From contig JBJKVO010000011.1 in assembly GCA_045562555.1 (NCBI GenBank), positions 62,001 to 126,000 on the forward strand: a DNA stretch of 64,000 bases, written 5' to 3'. Under the pieces are notes generated by a model. That model saw only the letters and a list, made by a program, of their open reading frames with translations, was not told the DNA's origin and did not search any database. Position numbers and translations under genes: made by a program. The DNA comes from UBA2588 sp002339805 (GTDB lineage: Bacteria; Chloroflexota; Dehalococcoidia; Lucifugimonadales; UBA3495). Position 1 is the first letter of the stretch, and every line of letters begins with the position of its first letter. Of this stretch, positions 59,417 to 64,000 are shown one piece after another.

Positions 59417-60733
59417 TCAGCGCATGAACCCGTCGTAGTCTCGCATCATCAACTGTGATTCCAGCTGTCTTAGTGTATCGAGAGCTACTCCTACAAGTAT
59501 GAGTAAGCTTGTGCTAGATAAAGTTAGTGCTTGGACTCCTGTAATTAAAGAAGCGATGTATGGGACTATAGCAACAAATCCCAGGAATAAGGCTCCTCCC
59601 AGAGTTAGTCTTAGTATTACTTTGTTTAAATAGTCTTGAGTCGGTTGACCTGGCCTTATACCAAGTACAAACCCTCCATTTTTTTGAAGGTTCTCGGCTA
59701 ATTGTTGCTGCTGGAATACAACCATGGTGTAGAAAAATGTAAACATCACTACAAGCAGGAACACTAGTACCCAGTATAAAGGAGCACCGGGATTGAAAAG
59801 GTCAGCAAAGATTCTTGCTATTGTTCCTACTATACCGGCATTAGTTGCTAAATAATTTGCGATAGTGCCAGGTAGTATAACTATTGAAAATGCGAAAATT
59901 AATGGAATCATACCAGCTGAATTTATTCTTAAAGGCAAATAGGATGATCCACTTTGCCTATACATTCTTCCGCTTCGGAATACGCTTCTACCATATTGCA
60001 CTGGTATGCGTCTGTGGGCTTCGTTGAACATTACTATCAAGGCTATAATGATTATGCCTATAATCACAAAGAATCCTATGCCTAGTACATTGGCTGTGCT
60101 TACAAAGCTTTGCGCGATCAAGCCAGGGAATCCTGCTACTATACCAGCGAATATGATTAGTGATATCCCATTACCAATTCCTCGTTCTGTTATCAGTTCT
60201 CCAAGCCATATCAAGAAGATTGTTCCTGCCACCATAGAGATTAGGGCTGCTAACATGGCTATCCCTATAGTTGATCCATCAATTATATTACTCTGTCTGA
60301 GTAAAGTGATTTGTCCAAAACCTTGGGCTACTGCTATCGGCACTGTGAGCCAGTGAGTTATTTTGTTCATTTTGGCTCTTCCAGACTCACCTTCTCTAGA
60401 TATTTGTTGGAGGGTTGGTATAACGGGTGTCAGCAACTGCATAACAATTGAAGCTGTAATGTACGGGAATACTCCTAGTGCTACTATGCTCATTCGACTC
60501 AATGCTCCGCCACTAAATAAGTCCAAGAATCCTAGGAGTTCGTTATTTTGAAATAAATTATCTAGTCGAGCTTGGTCAATACCTGGTATAGGTATATAGG
60601 CTATGAATCGGTATAGAGCTAATATTCCTAGTGTGAACAATATTTTGTTACGTAAATCTGGGAATTTAAACGCGTCAATTGCCGCTTGAAGTAAACGAGG
60701 GAATTTCCCCGCAGGTGCTTCAGAAGGGATCAT
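59417..60733 (-). CDS. secY: preprotein translocase subunit SecY
   Basis: 438 residues with ten membrane helices. IPIPGIDQARLDNLF, SIVALGVFPYITASIVMQLL, ITERGIGNGISLIIFAGI and a YGRSVFRSGRMYRQSGSSYL loop are the SecY blocks. It forms the protein-export channel with SecE. It lies 6 bases after rplO. Confidence 0.97.
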   Translation of the reverse strand: MIPSEAPAGKFPRLLQAAIDAFKFPDLRNKILFTLGILALYRFIAYIPIPGIDQARLDNLFQNNELLGFLDLFSGGALSRMSIVALGVFPYITASIVMQLLTPVIPTLQQISREGESGRAKMNKITHWLTVPIAVAQGFGQITLLRQSNIIDGSTIGIAMLAALISMVAGTIFLIWLGELITERGIGNGISLIIFAGIVAGFPGLIAQSFVSTANVLGIGFFVIIGIIIIALIVMFNEAHRRIPVQYGRSVFRSGRMYRQSGSSYLPLRINSAGMIPLIFAFSIVILPGTIANYLATNAGIVGTIARIFADLFNPGAPLYWVLVFLLVVMFTFFYTMVVFQQQQLAENLQKNGGFVLGIRPGQPTQDYLNKVILRLTLGGALFLGFVAIVPYIASLITGVQALTLSSTSLLILVGVALDTLRQLESQLMMRDYDGFMR

Positions 60734-60739
60734 AAGATA

Positions 60740-61183
60740 CTAAATCTCCTTGGCTGTTGATCCCGACTTCTCAAGCTTCTCAAGGGCGGTTTTAGTGAAC
60801 TTAGTTGCTTCTATGGTGATTTTGTTGGAAAGTTCCCCATTCCCTAAAACTTTGACGGGATGTCTAAGGGTGCTAATGAGACCATGTTCAAACAATGTTT
60901 TATTTGAAATCTCTGTTCCTTCTGGGAACATTTGAAGATCTGACACGTTGACTATTGAATATTGCGTCTTAAATATATTATTGAATCCACGCTTCATTGG
61001 CAGACCTTTGATTAATGGCAGCTGACCGCCTTCAAATCCAGGTCGCAATGGCTTACCAGAACGTGACTTTTGTCCTTTCATGCCTCTGCCTGAGTAGCTT
61101 CCGTTGCCCGAAGAGTCGCCTCTGCCGGCTCTCTTTCGGTTTTTCCTTGCTTTTTCAGCTTGTTGAAGATCGTGTTCTAACAT
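60740..61183 (-). CDS. rplO: 50S ribosomal protein L15 (uL15)
   Basis: 147 residues. RAGRGDSSGNGSYSGRGMKG, KSRSGKPLRPGFEGGQLPL and PMKRGFNNIF give the Gly/Arg-rich L15 start. It lies 9 bases after the L30 fusion gene. Confidence 0.96.
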   Translation of the reverse strand: MLEHDLQQAEKARKNRKRAGRGDSSGNGSYSGRGMKGQKSRSGKPLRPGFEGGQLPLIKGLPMKRGFNNIFKTQYSIVNVSDLQMFPEGTEISNKTLFEHGLISTLRHPVKVLGNGELSNKITIEATKFTKTALEKLEKSGSTAKEI

Positions 61184-61192
61184 TTCAGTTCC

Positions 61193-61660
61193 TTATTTAG
61201 AAGCGCCTAGTTTTTCTTTCAATTCATCTAGAGATTTGGCCCCGAAACTTGGAATGCTTAAGAGTTCAGCATCCGTCATTTGGGATAGTTGTCCAATAGA
61301 TGATATTTCGGCTTTATTTAATATGTTCATAGTCCTGACAGAAAGCCCGAGGGTTTCTATTCCATCTTCGGTCGTAGCACTAGTAATAACAGGTGTCGAA
61401 GGTTCTTCTATAGTCTTTGCTGGAGTGGCCTTCGGAGCCGTATTCTGTTTCTGTGCGGGTTTTTGGGAAGCTTGTGTTTCCGGAACTTCTTCAACGTGTA
61501 ATAAATGGATAACTTTGTTAACCATTCCCATAATTGTTGGGCTGTCTTGATGTATAACTGAATGGTGAAGACGCTTTAGCCCTAACGATTCTATAACACG
61601 CCCCTGCTTACTTGGGAATCCTATACAGCTTTTCTTCCATGTAATTTTTATTTCTGCCAT
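61193..61660 (-). CDS. rpmD: 50S ribosomal protein L30 (uL30) fused to an RNA polymerase alpha-CTD-like domain
   Basis: 155 residues; ordinary uL30 has about 60. Residues 1-58 are uL30 (KITWKKSCIGFPSKQ, IMGMVNKVIHLLHVEEV). 59-99 are a Gln/Ala/Pro/Thr-rich linker. 100-152 match the alpha-CTD: I count 27 identities in 51 ungapped positions with this organism's own RpoA (101-151 against 268-318). Of the E. coli DNA-contact residues, Arg265, Asn268, Gly296, Lys298, Ser299 and Glu302 are kept as Arg109, Asn112, Gly140, Lys142, Ser143 and Glu146; only Cys269 is changed (Ile). The frame is continuous, with an ordinary place between rpsE and rplO. Possible roles: binding DNA or RNAP partners such as NusA from the ribosome surface. 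The domain calls are firm, the role is inference. Confidence 0.9.
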   Translation of the reverse strand: MAEIKITWKKSCIGFPSKQGRVIESLGLKRLHHSVIHQDSPTIMGMVNKVIHLLHVEEVPETQASQKPAQKQNTAPKATPAKTIEEPSTPVITSATTEDGIETLGLSVRTMNILNKAEISSIGQLSQMTDAELLSIPSFGAKSLDELKEKLGASK

Positions 61661-61669
61661 TTTTCCTCT

Positions 61670-62191
61670 TTAGTTTTCCGAAGGACTCTCTTGAGATACT
61701 TCGGTAGAAGTTTGAGGGGATTTCAGTTTTCTCAATGCTTCTAATGTTGCCTGGATTGTGTTTATGGGATTTCTGGAACCTAATGATTTACCAGTGACGT
61801 TCCTGACGCCTCCCAGTTCTAGTACTGCTCTCATAACTCCTGCAGCCTTGATACCTGTTCCTTCTCCTGCTGGTTTAATTACAACAATAGATCCAGCTTT
61901 TTTGACCGTAATATCATGGGGTAATGTGTTACCTTTAAGAGGTATTCGAACAAGGTTCTTTTTGGCTTCAGCTGTAGCTTTGCGTACGGCATCTGGGATA
62001 GCTATTGCTTTGCCTAAGCCTGCTCCTACTTGTCCGGAGCGATCTCCAACAACTACTAATGCATTAAATCTGAGTCGTCGTCCACCTTTTACCACTTTGG
62101 AAATACGCCTGGTGTATACGACTCGTTCGATAAATTCAGAATCTCTGTTATTACCATATTGCTGCGAACGATTGTCCGATTGTGTTGTCAT
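61670..62191 (-). CDS. rpsE: 30S ribosomal protein S5 (uS5)
   Basis: 173 residues. FIERVVYTRRISKVVKGGRR and VGAGLGKAIAIPDAVRKATA are the S5 blocks, with GVRNVTGKSLGSRNPINTIQ near the end. It lies 9 bases before the L30 fusion gene. Confidence 0.97.
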   Translation of the reverse strand: MTTQSDNRSQQYGNNRDSEFIERVVYTRRISKVVKGGRRLRFNALVVVGDRSGQVGAGLGKAIAIPDAVRKATAEAKKNLVRIPLKGNTLPHDITVKKAGSIVVIKPAGEGTGIKAAGVMRAVLELGGVRNVTGKSLGSRNPINTIQATLEALRKLKSPQTSTEVSQESPSEN

Positions 62192-62211
62192 TTAGAAGGC
62201 TCCTTAATTGA

Positions 62212-62568
62212 CTAAAATTCTAGTCCGTTCGATCTAGCGGATTCCGCAAGAGCTTTCACTCTTCCGTGGTATTTGTATCCGCCTCTGTCGAAGACTATGC
62301 TAGTTATGCCCTGATCTTTGCATTTTTGAGCTATATTAGCTCCTACTTTTTCGGCAATCTCAGTTTTGTTGTCTCCTGATATAGAACCTTCAGCACTAGA
62401 TGAAGACACAAGTGTCTTTCCATTAACGTCATCTATAACTTGGGCATATATATTTTTTGAACTTCTGAATACAGATAATCTGGGCCTATCTGTGTTTCCG
62501 GTTACTTTCTTTCGTAATCGGTTATGCCTAACAACTCTCATTCTTGATGCATTTTTTTCTTTTGACAT
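62212..62568 (-). CDS. rplR: 50S ribosomal protein L18 (uL18)
   Basis: 118 residues. RPRLSVFRSSKNIYAQVIDD and IVFDRGGYKYHGRVKALAES are the 5S-rRNA-binding L18 signatures. It lies 20 bases before rpsE. Confidence 0.97.
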   Translation of the reverse strand: MSKEKNASRMRVVRHNRLRKKVTGNTDRPRLSVFRSSKNIYAQVIDDVNGKTLVSSSSAEGSISGDNKTEIAEKVGANIAQKCKDQGITSIVFDRGGYKYHGRVKALAESARSNGLEF

Positions 62569-62589
62569 AGTAATTCTCTTGTTGTTATT

Positions 62590-63171
62590 TTAAGCAGTTC
62601 TTGCTGCTGATTTTCCTGGTTTGAATCTCAAAACTTCGTCTTGGTATTTGATTCCTTTCTCTTTGTAGGCGTTTGGTGGTCGAACTTTTCGAATCTGTGC
62701 CGCAAGTTCCCCGACTTCCTGTTTATCGAGACCCCTGACATGAACCAAGTTATTTCCTTCCACCTCAATAGTTAATCCTTCTGATGGTAAGATCTCGACA
62801 GGATGGCTATATCCAACTGCCAAGCTAACTCCAGCTCCACTTTGCTGAGCTCTGTAACCAACTCCCATTAGTTCTAGTGTTCTCGTATATCCATCTGTGA
62901 CTCCGACTATCGCGTTCTGAATTAAAGATCGCGTTAGCCCGTGAAGTGCATGATGGAATTTTCTGTCACTATACCGTTCCACTATTATTTGGCCTTCAGT
63001 TTCTGTTACTTTCACCTCGGGGTGATACTTCTGAGTGAGTTCGCCTTTGGGTCCTTTAACAGTCACTGCGCCGGTTTTAATTTCGATCGTCACACCTTGA
63101 GGGATAGCTATTGGTCTTCTGCCTATCCTTGATAGCGTTCTAGATTCGGTTGAATTTTCGTTACCAGACAT
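62590..63171 (-). CDS. rplF: 50S ribosomal protein L6 (uL6)
   Basis: 193 residues from ATG 63171 (GGAG upstream); the frame is open to 63213, inside rpsH. A short acidic N-terminal extension of about 13 residues precedes SRIGRRPIAIPQGV. MGVGYRAQQSG and the C-terminal PPNAYKEKGIKYQDE complete the family pattern. It overlaps the end of rpsH by 11 bases. Confidence 0.96.
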   Translation of the reverse strand: MSGNENSTESRTLSRIGRRPIAIPQGVTIEIKTGAVTVKGPKGELTQKYHPEVKVTETEGQIIVERYSDRKFHHALHGLTRSLIQNAIVGVTDGYTRTLELMGVGYRAQQSGAGVSLAVGYSHPVEILPSEGLTIEVEGNNLVHVRGLDKQEVGELAAQIRKVRPPNAYKEKGIKYQDEVLRFKPGKSAARTA

Positions 63172-63550
63172 AACAGAGCAATTCTCCTCCGAGACCTTTT
63201 TTCCAGGCGTCACGCCCGGTCATTAGGCCTTGTGATGTTGACATTATTGCTAGTCCCAAGCCTCCGTAGAGTCTAGGTATCTCGCCTTTTTTCACATACA
63301 CTCTCAAGCCTGGCTTACTTACTCTTTTCAGCCCTTCTATGGTTGATACTCTGTCTGTTTTGTACGAGAGATTTATTTTAATTGTCCCTTCATTAGACAC
63401 TTCATATTTATCGATGTATCCGTGTTCTGACAAAATTCTTGCAATTTCAACTTTTAATTTAGATGTAGGAATATTGACGTCAGAATGATTCATCATTGTG
63501 GCGTTTCTTATTCTTGTCAACATATCTGACACAGGGTCTGTTACTGCCAT
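63161..63550 (-). CDS. rpsH: 30S ribosomal protein S8 (uS8)
   Basis: 129 residues. DPVSDMLTRIRNATMMNHSD at the start and VYVKKGEIPRLYGGLGLAIM and STSQGLMTGRDAWKKGLGGE at the end are the S8 blocks. It lies 9 bases after rpsN. Confidence 0.97.
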   Translation of the reverse strand: MAVTDPVSDMLTRIRNATMMNHSDVNIPTSKLKVEIARILSEHGYIDKYEVSNEGTIKINLSYKTDRVSTIEGLKRVSKPGLRVYVKKGEIPRLYGGLGLAIMSTSQGLMTGRDAWKKGLGGELLCYVW

Positions 63551-63559
63551 TGTTACTCC

Positions 63560-63745
63560 TTACCAGCTAGCTTTGCGTACCCCAGGGAGTTCCCCTAGGA
63601 GTGCCAGCTGTCTGAAACATATTCTACATAGTCCTACGTATCTGATGTACCCACGCGGACGTGAGCATCTGTTACAACGGTTGTATCGTCTTACAGGATA
63701 TTTTGGCTCTTTAAGCCATTTTTGCACCATTGCTTTTTTAGCCAA
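63560..63745 (-). CDS. rpsN: 30S ribosomal protein S14, zinc-binding type (uS14)
   Basis: 61 residues, type Z. CNRC and CRIC, twelve residues apart, form the zinc site, and the C-terminus reads LALLGELPGVRKASW. It lies 3 bases after rplE. Confidence 0.97.
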   Translation of the reverse strand: MAKKAMVQKWLKEPKYPVRRYNRCNRCSRPRGYIRYVGLCRICFRQLALLGELPGVRKASW

Positions 63746-63748
63746 GTT

Positions 63749-64000
63749 TTAACCTCCTGTTTGCCTTACGAAAGGCATTCCAAATAATGTGATTAGCCGA
63801 ATAGCTTCTTCGTCAGTTGTTGCCGATGTGTTTATAGTGACTTGTAAGCCTCTAAATTTGTCTATCGAGTTATAATCGATTTCTGGGAAGATTATTTGTT
63901 CTCGTAATCCCAATGAATAGTTACCCCTTCCATCGAACCCTTTTCGTGCTAACCCTCTAAAGTCTCTGATTCTTGGGAGCGCAGTATTTATCAACCGATC
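63749..64000 (-). CDS. rplE: 50S ribosomal protein L5 (uL5), partial (5' end outside window)
   Basis: The frame is open to the window edge. The visible C-terminal part reads DRLINTALPRIRDFRGL, then GRGNYSLGLREQIIFPEI, then TTDEEAIRLITLFGMPF, as in L5. It binds 5S rRNA in the central protuberance. Confidence 0.96.
   Translation of the reverse strand, partial: DRLINTALPRIRDFRGLARKGFDGRGNYSLGLREQIIFPEIDYNSIDKFRGLQVTINTSATTDEEAIRLITLFGMPFVRQTGG

Noticed and set aside
1..64000. CRISPR arrays, rRNA genes, insertion sequences
   Set aside because: No spaced direct repeats, rRNA stretches or transposase-like proteins were seen on either strand.

Overview
The window looks like a chromosomal segment of an AT-rich, free-living, probably marine bacterium. 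My best guess is the phylum Chloroflexota, class Dehalococcoidia, near the SAR202 clade. This is an inference from gene style: several luciferase-like flavin monooxygenases, a mandelate-racemase-type enolase, acyl-CoA dehydrogenases, RraA-like and cyclase-family enzymes, many PT-rich lipoproteins, and frequent TTG starts. No marker was searched against a database.

Layout. 1-9.9 kb holds mixed metabolism on both strands: an Fe-S oxidoreductase cut by the window edge, an AcoX-like kinase, a TauE permease, thioredoxin reductase, an epimerase, a 3-hydroxyisobutyrate-type dehydrogenase, and a minus-strand run of RraA-like protein, cyclophilin lipoprotein and enoyl-CoA hydratase. 8.6-13.6 kb (plus strand) has a Xer recombinase, a small membrane protein, UvrC, a LmbE-type deacetylase and a methyltransferase-fold protein. 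13.5-19.9 kb is a tight minus-strand cluster transcribed from a clear promoter at about 19.93 kb: pterin dehydratase, flavin oxidoreductase, SRPBCC-SDR fusion, Nudix, enolase-superfamily enzyme, lipoprotein, phosphonopyruvate decarboxylase. 21.5-26.8 kb has sugar isomerase-argH-rpe, rpmB, a cyclase, an NHL beta-propeller and tRNA-Ala(GGC). 26.8-33 kb is a cell-surface lipoprotein island with one gene broken at a C10 tract. 33-45 kb has two MFS carriers, a decayed membrane-protein gene, glutaredoxin, flavin oxidoreductase, and a YHS - two acyl-CoA dehydrogenases - fused EtfBA set.

45.9-53.1 kb (plus) is a SAM-recycling operon: mtnA, mtnP, rhodanese, ahcY and metK, followed by a phosphohexomutase and a CcdA-like protein. 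It is preceded by a strong promoter and a structured leader that ends in an intrinsic terminator touching the mtnA ribosome binding site. 53.1-64 kb (minus) is the 3' half of the spc operon plus the alpha operon: L5, S14, S8, L6, L18, S5, L30, L15, SecY, Adk, Map, IF-1, L36, S13, S11, S4, RpoA, L17, TruA, L13, S9.

The most unusual item is in that last block. The uL30 gene encodes, after a linker, a second copy of the RNA polymerase alpha C-terminal domain with the DNA-contact residues kept. Other points of interest are the mtnA attenuator leader, the fused electron-transfer flavoprotein next to a pair of acyl-CoA dehydrogenases, the C10-tract lipoprotein, and two other frameshifted genes. No CRISPR array, rRNA, prophage or insertion sequence was seen.
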